Part shown: in pieces, positions 6,774 through 14,558 of the stretch
Layout of the letters: each line of letters opens with the position of its first letter
Position numbering within the stretch: the stretch's first letter is position 1
Virus record (IMG/VR): IMGVR_UViG_3300021962_006369
Span: 1-21,690 of that record
Origin: a virus
Strand: one strand, 5' to 3'
DNA: 21,690 bases
Translations under genes and position numbers: made by a program
The notes under the pieces: generated by a model
The model's input: only the letters and a program-made list of their open reading frames with translations
Told to the model about the DNA's origin: nothing
Database searches by the model: none

Positions 6774-7399
6774 TGTTTACCTACCCCGAACAGTATAAGT
6801 TTACAGAGAAATGGTTTGATCCAATGATTCCAAATTGGAATGAACTGTTTAATTACTACTTAAAAGAGAGTACAGTTAAGAATGTTTTAGAGGTAGGATG
6901 CTACGAAGGTAGAGCTACCGTCTATCTTTTACTGCAGCATTTAGATAAAGATGTAACCTACGAAGTTGTAGATACTTTTGGAGGTACTTTAGAAGAGTCT
7001 GGTATGACTGGAACAGTTAGTCGACTATCTGAGAGTGATTTTATATATGAAAACTTTATGCATAATATGTCTCAACATACAGACATAGATTTAAAAGTAC
7101 ATAGAGAGTACAGTCAATTAAAACTACCTCAGCTTTATCAGGAAGGTAATAAGTACGACTTCATTTACATTGATGCATCTCATAGAGCAGATGATACTTT
7201 TGTAGATGCGTACTATGCTCATAAGATGTTAAACCCTGGAGGGTTATTAATATTTGACGACTTCGGCTGGAAAGACCCAGCACAGCCACACCCAGTTCAT
7301 TCTCCAGAGCTTGGTGTACGTAGCTTCTTTACAATGTATAGTGAAGACTACAGGCTGGTATTAAATGGATATCAAATAGGAGCAATAAAGAATAAGTAA
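6773..7399 (+). CDS. Class I SAM methyltransferase (Methyltransf_24-like)
   Basis: This 208-residue protein has a SAM-binding motif I, NVLEVGCYEGRATVY (Glu40, Gly42, Gly46). A later strand YDFIYIDASHRADD is at about residues 128-141, then MLNPGGLLIFDDFGW. The ID-SH-DD pattern followed by PGG and DD is typical of Methyltransf_24 enzymes, which include sugar and small-molecule O-methyltransferases. The final DD may bind a divalent metal, as in related catechol-type enzymes. It overlaps the previous stop by one base and abuts the next gene, so it is embedded in the glycosyltransferase operon. Methylation of a sugar in the glycan is the simplest role, but the acceptor is unknown. Confidence 0.83.
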   Translation: MFTYPEQYKFTEKWFDPMIPNWNELFNYYLKESTVKNVLEVGCYEGRATVYLLLQHLDKDVTYEVVDTFGGTLEESGMTGTVSRLSESDFIYENFMHNMSQHTDIDLKVHREYSQLKLPQLYQEGNKYDFIYIDASHRADDTFVDAYYAHKMLNPGGLLIFDDFGWKDPAQPHPVHSPELGVRSFFTMYSEDYRLVLNGYQIGAIKNK

Positions 7400-7837
7400 A
7401 TGGAACAGTTAACTACCTGTAAGAGATGCGGAAGCAATGCTTGCTATGAACAGCAAGTAAACGAAGAGGTCAAGACTTGGCTATGTATGGGATGTGGCTT
7501 TACTACATCTACCGTAATGACAGAAGGATCAGAACCGATTAAGAACATCCTAGAGACATCTCCTGAGCTGTATAAAGATCTTATGCATACAGACGATGAA
7601 GGACATATCTGGGTACCTTCTACAATCACTCTACCTAACAGAGGTATGGTCTTCTTAGACGGAACATCAGCTACTGATTGGAAATGGGCTGCTGTTAAAG
7701 CAGTACCGCTAACAGAAGGTGATAAAAAGATGTCTAAAGACCAGACTCATAAAATGGATATGAAGAACGTCCAACACTTCCAAGAGCGAGACTTTATGGA
7801 CGCTCTAGAGGTAATTGGCTTTTACGAAATGTTATGA
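7400..7837 (+). CDS. Zinc-ribbon protein of unknown function
   Basis: The N-terminus of this 145-residue protein holds four cysteines as two CxxC pairs (Cys7/Cys10 and Cys29/Cys32), a zinc-ribbon arrangement. The rest, about residues 35-145, has no recognised fold. It includes the segments HIWVPSTITLPNRGMVFLDG and WKWAAVKAVPL and a C-terminal acidic helix (FMDALEVIGFYEML). No nuclease or transferase motif is visible. It starts directly after a methyltransferase stop and overlaps the next glycosyltransferase by four bases (ATGA), so it is translated with the glycan genes. It might be a regulator, an adaptor or an assembly factor, but none of these can be supported over the others. Confidence 0.75.
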   Translation: MEQLTTCKRCGSNACYEQQVNEEVKTWLCMGCGFTTSTVMTEGSEPIKNILETSPELYKDLMHTDDEGHIWVPSTITLPNRGMVFLDGTSATDWKWAAVKAVPLTEGDKKMSKDQTHKMDMKNVQHFQERDFMDALEVIGFYEML

Positions 7838-8457
7838 AGTTAAGCTACGCCATTACAGTTTGTAATGAACTAGAAGAAATAAAAAGGTTAGTACCTTTCC
7901 TGAAAGAACATAAACGTCCTCAGGATGAAGTAGTTGTACTCTTTGATCAGAAGAATGGCGATAAGGAAGTTATTGACTACCTAATAAAGTTTAATAAGTA
8001 TCCTAACATTCAGACCTGGAGAGGTTACTTTGAGAATGACTTTGCTGAATGGAAGAATGCTCTCAATAGATACTGTACAGGTGATTACATCTTTCAGATA
8101 GATGCTGATGAGATGCCTACAGAGTATATGATGAAACTTATCCCTCAGATCATTGAAGCCAATCCTGTAGACCTAATCAGAGTTGCTAGAGTTAATACTG
8201 TAGAAGGTCTAACAGAGGAACATATCCGCAAATGGGGCTGGCAGGTAAATGAAAAGGGATGGGTTAACTATCCTGACTACCAATGGCGCATCTATAAGAA
8301 CGATCCTAGAATTAGATGGTGGGGTAATGTACATGAGAAGATTATAGGTCATGGTACCTTCGCTCACCTACCAATGGAAGAGACAGAGCTAGCATTAAGA
8401 CATGCTAAGACAATCGAAAGACAAGAGAGACAGAATAACTATTACGATACATTATAA
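7834..8457 (+). CDS. GT2-like glycosyltransferase (GT-A fold)
   Basis: This 207-residue protein begins with the GT2 strand-loop SYAITVCNELEEIKRL. DEVVVLFDQKNGD follows at about 31-43, and YIFQIDADEMP places the DxD metal/nucleotide-binding motif at Asp90-Ala-Asp92. Downstream, YQWRIYKNDPRIRWWGNVHEKI resembles the acceptor-side segment of WaaE/SunS-type GT2 enzymes, which add sugars to lipopolysaccharide core or peptides. It is shorter than most GT2 proteins (about 250-300) and consists essentially of the catalytic core. It overlaps both neighbours (four bases upstream, one downstream). Confidence 0.83.
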   Translation: MKLSYAITVCNELEEIKRLVPFLKEHKRPQDEVVVLFDQKNGDKEVIDYLIKFNKYPNIQTWRGYFENDFAEWKNALNRYCTGDYIFQIDADEMPTEYMMKLIPQIIEANPVDLIRVARVNTVEGLTEEHIRKWGWQVNEKGWVNYPDYQWRIYKNDPRIRWWGNVHEKIIGHGTFAHLPMEETELALRHAKTIERQERQNNYYDTL

Positions 8458-8876
8458 TGGAACAGATCTATTCAAAAGTAGACCCTGAAAAGCTTCTACA
8501 TATTATCGTTCGTAAGGAAGACCTAACACCAGGACGTGTAGAGGTTGTACCTGAGAATCATTTCATACAATGTGCTCTTCTTAATATGGAAGAAGGTAAA
8601 ACATTTAGACCTCATAAGCATATTTGGAAAGAAAGAACTAGAAACGTTATTGCTCAAGAGAGTTGGATTGTTATTCAGGGCAGTGTGCGTTGTACATTCT
8701 TTGATACAGATGATCAGATTATTGCTGAACCTATTCTACAGCCAGGAGATGCTTCCTTTACTTTAGAAGGAGGACATACTTATACAATCTTAGAAGATAA
8801 TACTCTTGTGTACGAATATAAGACAGGTCCTTATGAAGGACAGGCATTAGATAAAACCTTCTTAGATGGACAATAG
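8457..8876 (+). CDS. Cupin-fold protein
   Basis: This 139-residue single-domain cupin has RPHKH giving His53 and His55, then QESWIVIQGSV in which Glu68 and Gly75 fit the E(x)6G part of cupin motif 1. The His-Glu interval is longer than usual (a Trp/Lys/Arg-rich insertion at about 56-67). Motif 2 is LQPGDASFTLEGGHTYTILED with His107. The likely metal ligands are thus all present. Cupins in sugar operons include epimerases and isomerases such as the RmlC and FdtA/WxcM groups as well as proteins of unknown role. Its place between two GT2 genes suggests it acts on a nucleotide sugar or regulates the pathway. The specific reaction cannot be read from sequence. Confidence 0.78.
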   Translation: MEQIYSKVDPEKLLHIIVRKEDLTPGRVEVVPENHFIQCALLNMEEGKTFRPHKHIWKERTRNVIAQESWIVIQGSVRCTFFDTDDQIIAEPILQPGDASFTLEGGHTYTILEDNTLVYEYKTGPYEGQALDKTFLDGQ

Positions 8877-9627
8877 GTTTGTTATCATCACTACATGTTA
8901 CAATGTAGAACCTTATATCAGGATGAACATTCATATGAATCGATTCCAATCATATAAGAATGCTCTCTTTGTATATGTAGATGACAATTCAAAAGATACC
9001 ACTTACAGTACTTTAACTCATTTAGGTTTTGCTGATGATCGTTTTCTTATTCTAAAGAATACAGACAATGGCAGTCAAGGTAAGGCATTTATGTATGCAG
9101 TGAACTACCTAAAGAGTAATAATCTAATTAGTGAGGAAGATATAGTTGTAGAGGTAGATGGTGATGATTGGCTATCAAGCACGTTTGTATTACAGTACCT
9201 CAATGAAGTATATCAGAACAAAGACGTCTGGATGACCTTCGGACAATACCAGATGTGGCCTACAGCACAGCTAGGAGGACATCTTGAAATGGATATTCAT
9301 CCAGAAGTAGATAAAGCAAACACTCATCGTCAATATGCTTTTCCATATTCACATCTTAAGACATATAAGTTTTGGTTGCTGGATAAGATAGAGCGAGAAG
9401 ATTTAATTGATCCTGCTACAGGAGAGATCTTTGCTGCAGCTTGGGATCATGCTCTTTGTTTACCGATGGTAGAGATGGCAGGTAAAGATCACATCTACAG
9501 ATGCCCAGACGTGCTCTATATACTCAACCGAGATCAAGAGCTACAGAACGAAGGAAAGCTCAGAACGACTGAGCAAAAAGAAACAGAACAGAGAATTAGA
9601 GAGGGTAAAGTCTACCAGAGGTTATGA
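8866..9627 (+). CDS. GT2 family glycosyltransferase (GT-A fold)
   Basis: This 253-residue protein has the classic GT2 signature: FVIITTCYNVEPYI at the first strand, YVDDNSKDTT at about 37-46 (nucleotide-binding Asp pair), and VVEVDGDDWL with the DxD motif at about 98-101. The C-terminal part (AAAWDHALCLPMVEMAG, about 190-206) corresponds to the GT2 region that usually carries the catalytic base. The ATG lies 11 bases inside the preceding cupin gene, and the hydrophobic first strand begins within a few residues, which supports this start. It overlaps the next gene by four bases. Donor and acceptor are unknown. Confidence 0.87.
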   Translation: MDNRFVIITTCYNVEPYIRMNIHMNRFQSYKNALFVYVDDNSKDTTYSTLTHLGFADDRFLILKNTDNGSQGKAFMYAVNYLKSNNLISEEDIVVEVDGDDWLSSTFVLQYLNEVYQNKDVWMTFGQYQMWPTAQLGGHLEMDIHPEVDKANTHRQYAFPYSHLKTYKFWLLDKIEREDLIDPATGEIFAAAWDHALCLPMVEMAGKDHIYRCPDVLYILNRDQELQNEGKLRTTEQKETEQRIREGKVYQRL

Positions 9628-11063
9628 TAGTATTTGTTGTTGGGTTATATAAATCAGGAACTTCTCTGATAGCCTCTATGCTGGAAGAGATAGGATGTGA
9701 GACTATTGTCGATAGGTTAGCTACAACTAAAGGACTAACCAGAGAGTATGACATTAAAGAAGCATACTTTGTTAACCAGCTTAATAATAAAATACTCTCC
9801 ACATACTCTAATGCTGAGATTTATTTTAAGAATGAAGACTTACCAGAAGTTATTGATGAGTCATTCACAAACCTTATTAAAGATTATCTAGCACAGCTTA
9901 AAGGTAGAACTGTCTTCATTAAAGACCCTCGCTTTATCGGTACACTAAAGTACTGGGTGGCAAACATACCAGAGGGTGAGGAGTATAAAGTCGTATACGT
10001 TGACCGTACTGAAGGACTAGAAGACTCTTTTAGGATCGATAAGTGGTTTAGTGATAAGATAACAGATGGTGACTATACAAGAGCAATTAGCTCTTTAAAG
10101 AGTAACTACTATAAGACTAGAGGACAGTTCAAAGGTATTGAGATTGATTTTGATACTCAAAGAAAAGATCAAGTTAAGTTAGGTCATCTACTTTACAACT
10201 TTGTTACTCAAGACTTTGATAAGACTTACAGAGTATACTTCCATAACTACTTTCTACCTTCTAAAGAACTTACAGAGCTGTTCAGTAAACAGACCCCAGG
10301 TAGTAGCGGTGTATGGAAGAACCTAGTAGCTGTTGACAATATTAATCAGGCTGACTATGAAGTAGCTCAAGATAAGACAGATGGAAAGTATAATGCTAGT
10401 AAGTTAATCTTCTTTGGAAGAGAGCCTAAACACATCTTCTATCATGACATACCTCAAGCGGCATATAACTTTCATCATGAGAAAGGGAATAGCCATATGC
10501 CTCAAACCTGGTGGGTGAGTCAAACATATGATGAGTTAGTAGCTAATACTTCTACAGATAAGCAACACCTACTTAGTATTATTGACTCAGGTAAGAGCGG
10601 AGTAATCGGACATACCAGAAGAGTAGAAGCAATTGATAAGTTACATAGTTCAGATATCGATCTACACATCTACGGAAAGACTAAACGTTATACTGGTCAG
10701 AAGTATTTAGGAGAGCTTCCTCCTAGAGATAAATCTAACGGACTGTTAAACTATCGCTTTAACTTAGCAATTGAGAATGGACAGACAGATTTATATTTCT
10801 CTGAGAAGTTCTGCGATCCTATCCTCTGTAACACCTTCCCAATCTATGTAGGATGTAAGCAGATTGATAAGTTCTTTCCTGAAGGTAGTTACTTTACTAT
10901 TGACTTAAATAAAGATGTAGTAGCTCAAGTTAAAGATATTATAAGCATTCCAGTAGAAGAGCTAAACTACTCTGCTTTGTTTGAAGCTAAGGACCTAATA
11001 CTAAACAAATATAATATCTGGGATACTATCCACAGAGTCATTCATACAGGTAAGACGTTATGA
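9624..11063 (+). CDS. Sulfotransferase-like / GT10 fucosyltransferase fusion
   Basis: This 479-residue protein has two apparent domains. Residues 1 to about 190 look like a sulfotransferase P-loop fold. VVGLYKSGTSLIASML matches the 5'-phosphosulfate-binding loop, and VDRTEGLEDS (Arg128, Ser135) resembles the 3'-phosphate-binding motif for PAPS. Residues about 200-440 match family GT10 alpha-1,3/4-fucosyltransferases, most clearly in YRFNLAIENGQ (377-387), SEKFCDPILCNTFPIYVG (393-410) and FFPEGSYFTI (417-426), the GDP-fucose-binding region. A single chain may thus sulfate and fucosylate, or the N-terminal domain may only bind an acceptor. I see no frameshift; the fusion is continuous in frame. 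The nearby GDP-mannose dehydratase gene fits with use of a GDP-deoxysugar. The donor could also be a related GDP-sugar. Confidence 0.85.
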   Translation: MIVFVVGLYKSGTSLIASMLEEIGCETIVDRLATTKGLTREYDIKEAYFVNQLNNKILSTYSNAEIYFKNEDLPEVIDESFTNLIKDYLAQLKGRTVFIKDPRFIGTLKYWVANIPEGEEYKVVYVDRTEGLEDSFRIDKWFSDKITDGDYTRAISSLKSNYYKTRGQFKGIEIDFDTQRKDQVKLGHLLYNFVTQDFDKTYRVYFHNYFLPSKELTELFSKQTPGSSGVWKNLVAVDNINQADYEVAQDKTDGKYNASKLIFFGREPKHIFYHDIPQAAYNFHHEKGNSHMPQTWWVSQTYDELVANTSTDKQHLLSIIDSGKSGVIGHTRRVEAIDKLHSSDIDLHIYGKTKRYTGQKYLGELPPRDKSNGLLNYRFNLAIENGQTDLYFSEKFCDPILCNTFPIYVGCKQIDKFFPEGSYFTIDLNKDVVAQVKDIISIPVEELNYSALFEAKDLILNKYNIWDTIHRVIHTGKTL

Positions 11064-11938
11064 GGTATATACAATCAGCTCCTATAGACTTTACAGACCC
11101 TGATATAGGACGTAGCAGCTCAGGCCATAAGTTCCATAATTGGATTACTGGATTGTACTTAAGTAAGTTATTTGATCTCGAATACATCTACAGTCCTTTC
11201 ACAGGAGATGCTGAAAGGTATGAAGCTTTTCTAAACCTGCATACTGCCTACCGTAACATCACTCAAGTAACACCTACATTGATTATTAACGTAGGTACTC
11301 CTGAGTTCTGTCATAACGATGAATTAGACCATGCCCTATACACTAACAGTATTACTTCGTTAGAGACTGTGATTGAGAATAGTCCCGATGGTACATTATT
11401 CCGATTAGGACATAATCCATTCCCAGGGCTATTAACACAGTACTACTCTCAAGTTGTAGAGGAGCTTCAACAAGCTTACTGGTCGTTGGATAGAGGTATT
11501 GAACTTAAGTATAGTAGAGATAAAGTATCTGTTGCTATTCATATACGTAGAGGAGATATTAATGCTAGTAAGAATCCTGATCGCTGGTTAGATCTAAACT
11601 ACTATGCAGACATTATAGATAAGGTCAACTCAGAGCTGAGCTCTTTAGACATTCATATCTTCTCAGAAGGACATCCAGAAGACTTTAAAGTTCTTATGAG
11701 AGAGAATGTAACCTTACAATTAGGAGGTTCAGATTTAGAAGCACTTCATCATATGAGTGCAGCAGATATACTTGTGACAGGACAGAGTAGCTTCTCTATT
11801 ATGGCTAGTTACTTTAACAGAGGAGTAATCATCTACACTCCTTTAAAGAACCTAATGTACAATTGGAATGATGAGCACAGAATGCACATCGATAAAATAG
11901 ATTTTAAATCTTTAAAGAAAAGATTCGATGGTAGATAA
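11060..11938 (+). CDS. Fucosyltransferase-like protein with HxRRGD motif (GT11/GT23-like)
   Basis: This 292-residue protein contains VSVAIHIRRGDI with His161 to Asp166. This is the HxRRGD motif shared by alpha-1,2-, alpha-1,6- and protein O-fucosyltransferases (families GT11, GT23, GT65 and relatives), where the second Arg contacts the GDP-fucose phosphate. Downstream, HHMSAADILVTGQSSFSIMAS (about 230-250) matches the second conserved region with its SSFS. The N-terminal segment SSGHKFHNWITGLYLSKLF looks like the Gly/His/Asn start of the GT11 fold. Four-base overlap with the GT10 fusion gene places two different fucosyltransferase-like folds side by side. The exact CAZy family would need a profile search. 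Confidence 0.8.
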   Translation: MRYIQSAPIDFTDPDIGRSSSGHKFHNWITGLYLSKLFDLEYIYSPFTGDAERYEAFLNLHTAYRNITQVTPTLIINVGTPEFCHNDELDHALYTNSITSLETVIENSPDGTLFRLGHNPFPGLLTQYYSQVVEELQQAYWSLDRGIELKYSRDKVSVAIHIRRGDINASKNPDRWLDLNYYADIIDKVNSELSSLDIHIFSEGHPEDFKVLMRENVTLQLGGSDLEALHHMSAADILVTGQSSFSIMASYFNRGVIIYTPLKNLMYNWNDEHRMHIDKIDFKSLKKRFDGR

Positions 11939-12464
11939 AAGTTTTGTACTAAATAACTTTCCTGCTCAAAGCAGAGGAGTAGAGATAGGAGTATGGAAAG
12001 GAGAGTACTCTAAAGTAATTGCCGATAGAATATCACCAGCAGCATTGTATTTGTGCGACCCTTGGCTGTTTACTCCTCAACATCCAGATAGATGGTACGG
12101 AGGTACTCAAGCAACATCTCAGCAAGACATGGATAACATTTACGGTAACGTAGTAGATATGTTTGCTGATAATCCTAATGTACATGTCATAAGAGATGTA
12201 GGAGCAAACCTATTAAACTATATTCAAGCCGGTACATTAGATTGGACGTACATTGATGGTGACCATAGCTATGAAGCTGTACTTCAAGATCTAATTATCA
12301 GTTATGAATTAATTAAACCAAAAGGATTTATAACAGGTGATGACTTTGATAACGGTAACGATATTCATAAAGCTGTGGAAGAGTTTGTAAATAAGTACAC
12401 AGACCAAATCGAAAGTGCAATAGTACAAAGTAGACAATTTATTATAAAACTTAACAAGTTATGA
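11928..12464 (+). CDS. Class I SAM methyltransferase (Methyltransf_24-like)
   Basis: This 178-residue protein has motif I at GVEIGVWKGEYSKV (Glu19, Gly21, Gly25). The strand LDWTYIDGDHSYEAVLQDL (about 103-121) follows, with the IDGxHxYE pattern of Methyltransf_24 enzymes, then IKPKGFITGDDF. The Asp pair in GDDF may bind metal, as in related O-methyltransferases. It is a compact enzyme with no extra domain. The ATG lies 11 bases inside the previous gene and the last four bases overlap the next one. It is the same family type as the protein at 6773 but clearly divergent, so the two probably methylate different positions or sugars. Confidence 0.82.
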   Translation: MVDKSFVLNNFPAQSRGVEIGVWKGEYSKVIADRISPAALYLCDPWLFTPQHPDRWYGGTQATSQQDMDNIYGNVVDMFADNPNVHVIRDVGANLLNYIQAGTLDWTYIDGDHSYEAVLQDLIISYELIKPKGFITGDDFDNGNDIHKAVEEFVNKYTDQIESAIVQSRQFIIKLNKL

Positions 12465-13000
12465 TTAAATTAAATCTAGGCTGCGGCTGGAGAGACTTTG
12501 GACCTGAGTGGGTTCATATCGACGGAGGTGATTATCCTCATCTAGACTCTAAAGACATTATTAATCTTCCTTACGAAGATAATTCTGTGGACCTTATCTA
12601 TGCCAGTCACGTACTGGAATACTTTGATAGAGATCAAGCTAAAGAAGTTCTAACTAAATGGCATAGCAAACTAAGACCAGGAGGTATTATTAGATTAGCT
12701 GTACCTGACTTTCAAGCTATGGCTAAGTTGTATATTGAGCAAGGATATCCTCTCTCAAAGTTCTTAGGACCTCTCTACGGAAAGATGCCTATGGGCAACC
12801 AGACCATCTATCATAAGACAACTTATGACTTTACGGAGTTGGAATCCTTATTAAAAGTTCTTACATTTAGTAATATAGAGACGTATGACTGGCAGCAGAC
12901 TGAACATGCATCATTCGATGATCACTCTCAGGCATACATCCCTCATATGGATAAAGAGAACGGAACACTAATTAGTTTAAACGTACAAGCTACAAAATGA
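12461..13000 (+). CDS. Class I SAM methyltransferase (Methyltransf_11/COG4627-like)
   Basis: This 179-residue protein starts directly with motif I, KLNLGCGWRDFGPEWVHID (Gly7, Gly9). INLPYEDNSVDLIYASHVLEYF (about 34-55) follows, then LRPGGIIRLAVPDF (about 72-85). This is the pattern of predicted SAM-dependent methyltransferases often found in polysaccharide clusters. The later insertion (LYGKMPMGNQTIYHKTTYDF) resembles the substrate-covering region of that group. It has no lid domain before motif I. It overlaps both neighbours by four bases. Acceptor unknown. Confidence 0.82.
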   Translation: MIKLNLGCGWRDFGPEWVHIDGGDYPHLDSKDIINLPYEDNSVDLIYASHVLEYFDRDQAKEVLTKWHSKLRPGGIIRLAVPDFQAMAKLYIEQGYPLSKFLGPLYGKMPMGNQTIYHKTTYDFTELESLLKVLTFSNIETYDWQQTEHASFDDHSQAYIPHMDKENGTLISLNVQATK

Positions 13001-13587
13001 GCTTTGAAGTAGTTACACAATTTGAAAATAAGATAGCAGAGTTCTTCGGAGCACCTCACGCTATTGCTGTCGATAGTTGTACACACGGCATTGAACTAGC
13101 TCTGAGATATACTCAAGCAGATCATATCGTAGTACCTAAACGTACATATCTATCTATTCCTTTCCTGGCTAATAAGCTCTGGATTGATCTCTTTTGGAAA
13201 GATGAAGAGTGGAAAGATTATTACTACCTGTCAGAAAGTATCATTGATGCTGCTGTACTATGGGAACCTAATAGCTACATCCCAGGAACGTTTATGGGCA
13301 TTAGCTTTCAATACCAGAAGCATCTCTCATTAGGTAGAGGAGGAGTATTGTTGACTGATAATATTGAAGCAGCTACTCAGATAAAGAAGATGTCTTACGA
13401 TGGACGTCTACCAAACATTCCTTGGAGAGATCAAAACATCGATACAGCTGGCTATCATTACTATATGACACCTGAAGTAGCTCAGAAAGGATTAGACAAA
13501 CTACCAGAAGCTATCGCTACACCTCCGCGTAAGTGGGCTGTAACAGACTGGCCTGATTTAACACAAATGGATATTTTTAAAAAGTAA
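12997..13587 (+). CDS. Shortened DegT/DnrJ/EryC1-type sugar aminotransferase
   Basis: Members of this family transfer an amino group to keto-sugar nucleotides using PLP. In this 196-residue protein FENKIAEFFGAPHAIAVDSCTHGIELAL is the family N-terminus, IIDAAVL supplies Asp84, and ISFQYQKHLSLGRGG supplies the PLP Lys108. GYHYYMTPEVAQKGLDKL matches the usual GYNYRM...A..GL segment. The usual length is about 360-400, so the C-terminal small domain is missing and a short PLEP-free tail (ATPPRKWAVTDWPDL) ends the chain. The stretch between the N-terminal part and Asp84 is also short. No frameshift is apparent and the stop is followed two bases later by the dehydratase gene, so this looks like a natural compact form. 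It may make an amino-deoxysugar such as GDP-perosamine, or have lost activity. Confidence 0.8.
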   Translation: MSFEVVTQFENKIAEFFGAPHAIAVDSCTHGIELALRYTQADHIVVPKRTYLSIPFLANKLWIDLFWKDEEWKDYYYLSESIIDAAVLWEPNSYIPGTFMGISFQYQKHLSLGRGGVLLTDNIEAATQIKKMSYDGRLPNIPWRDQNIDTAGYHYYMTPEVAQKGLDKLPEAIATPPRKWAVTDWPDLTQMDIFKK

Positions 13588-13589
13588 TT

Positions 13590-14558
13590 ATGAAGAAAGC
13601 TTTTATCACAGGCATTGCCGGACAAGATGGCTCTTATCTTGCAGAGTACTTAGTAAGCTTAGGTTACGAAGTGCACGGCATCATTCGCCGTAACTCTACT
13701 CCTGAACATCAGGAATCTAGAATCAACCACCTTGAAGGAAAGGTAACAACCTATTACGGAGACCTTCTAGATCAGAGCAGCTTAGAGAAGCTTCTGAGAG
13801 ATATCCAACCTGATGAGGTTTATAATATCGCAGCACAATCACACGTTCGTATCTCATTTGAGATTCCTCAGTTCACTGTTATGACAAACGCCTTAGGTGT
13901 AGTTAATATACTAGAAGCAGTTCGCAATAACTGTCCTAATGCTAAGTTCTATCAAGCTTCCTCATCAGAGATGTTTGGTAGCTCAGTAGATGAGGATGGC
14001 TATCAGAGAGAGACAACTAAGATGACTCCTGTATCACCTTACGGATGTACTAAAGTGTTTGGCTATAACATCGTACGCAACTACCGCAATGCATATAAGA
14101 TGCATGCATCAAATGGAATCTTATTCAATCACGAATCACCTCGTAGAGGTTCTAACTTCGTTACTAACAAAGTAGTTAAAGCAGCTGTTCGTATTAAGTT
14201 AGGCCTGCAAGAGAAGTTAGAGTTGGGTAACATGGATGCTTATCGTGATTGGGGACACTCTAAAGATTATGTCCGTGCTATGCATTTAATCATGCAACAA
14301 GACGAACCAGGTGACTGGGTAGTGGCTACAGGAGTTACTCATTCAGTTAGAGAGATGTGTGAGTATGTCTTTGGTAAGCTTGGACTAGACTATAACGAGT
14401 ATGTTATACAGAATCAAAAGTTCCTACGTCCGGAAGAGCTTAAGTACCTAAAAGGAGACTCTAGCCGTATTCGTTCACTAGGATGGGAGCCTGAATACAC
14501 TTTCGAGACTCTGATGGATGAAATGATTGAGCACTGGCTAGAAGTATATAACAAGTGA
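13590..14558 (+). CDS. gmd: GDP-mannose 4,6-dehydratase
   Basis: It converts GDP-D-mannose to GDP-4-keto-6-deoxy-D-mannose, the branch point for GDP-fucose, GDP-rhamnose, GDP-colitose and GDP-perosamine. The 322-residue protein is an extended short-chain dehydrogenase. FITGIAGQDGSYLAEYL gives the GxxGxxG NADP-binding loop (Gly8, 11, 14), IIRRNST follows at 31-37, ASSSEMFG carries Ser126 and Glu127, and SPYGCTKVFG carries the YxxxK pair Tyr151/Lys155. FNHESPRRGSNFVTNK and AYRDWGHSKDYV are GMD-specific signatures. The length is a little below the usual 345-375. The ATG follows the aminotransferase stop by two bases. No GDP-fucose synthase (GMER/Fcl) gene is visible in the window. Confidence 0.95.
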   Translation: MKKAFITGIAGQDGSYLAEYLVSLGYEVHGIIRRNSTPEHQESRINHLEGKVTTYYGDLLDQSSLEKLLRDIQPDEVYNIAAQSHVRISFEIPQFTVMTNALGVVNILEAVRNNCPNAKFYQASSSEMFGSSVDEDGYQRETTKMTPVSPYGCTKVFGYNIVRNYRNAYKMHASNGILFNHESPRRGSNFVTNKVVKAAVRIKLGLQEKLELGNMDAYRDWGHSKDYVRAMHLIMQQDEPGDWVVATGVTHSVREMCEYVFGKLGLDYNEYVIQNQKFLRPEELKYLKGDSSRIRSLGWEPEYTFETLMDEMIEHWLEVYNK

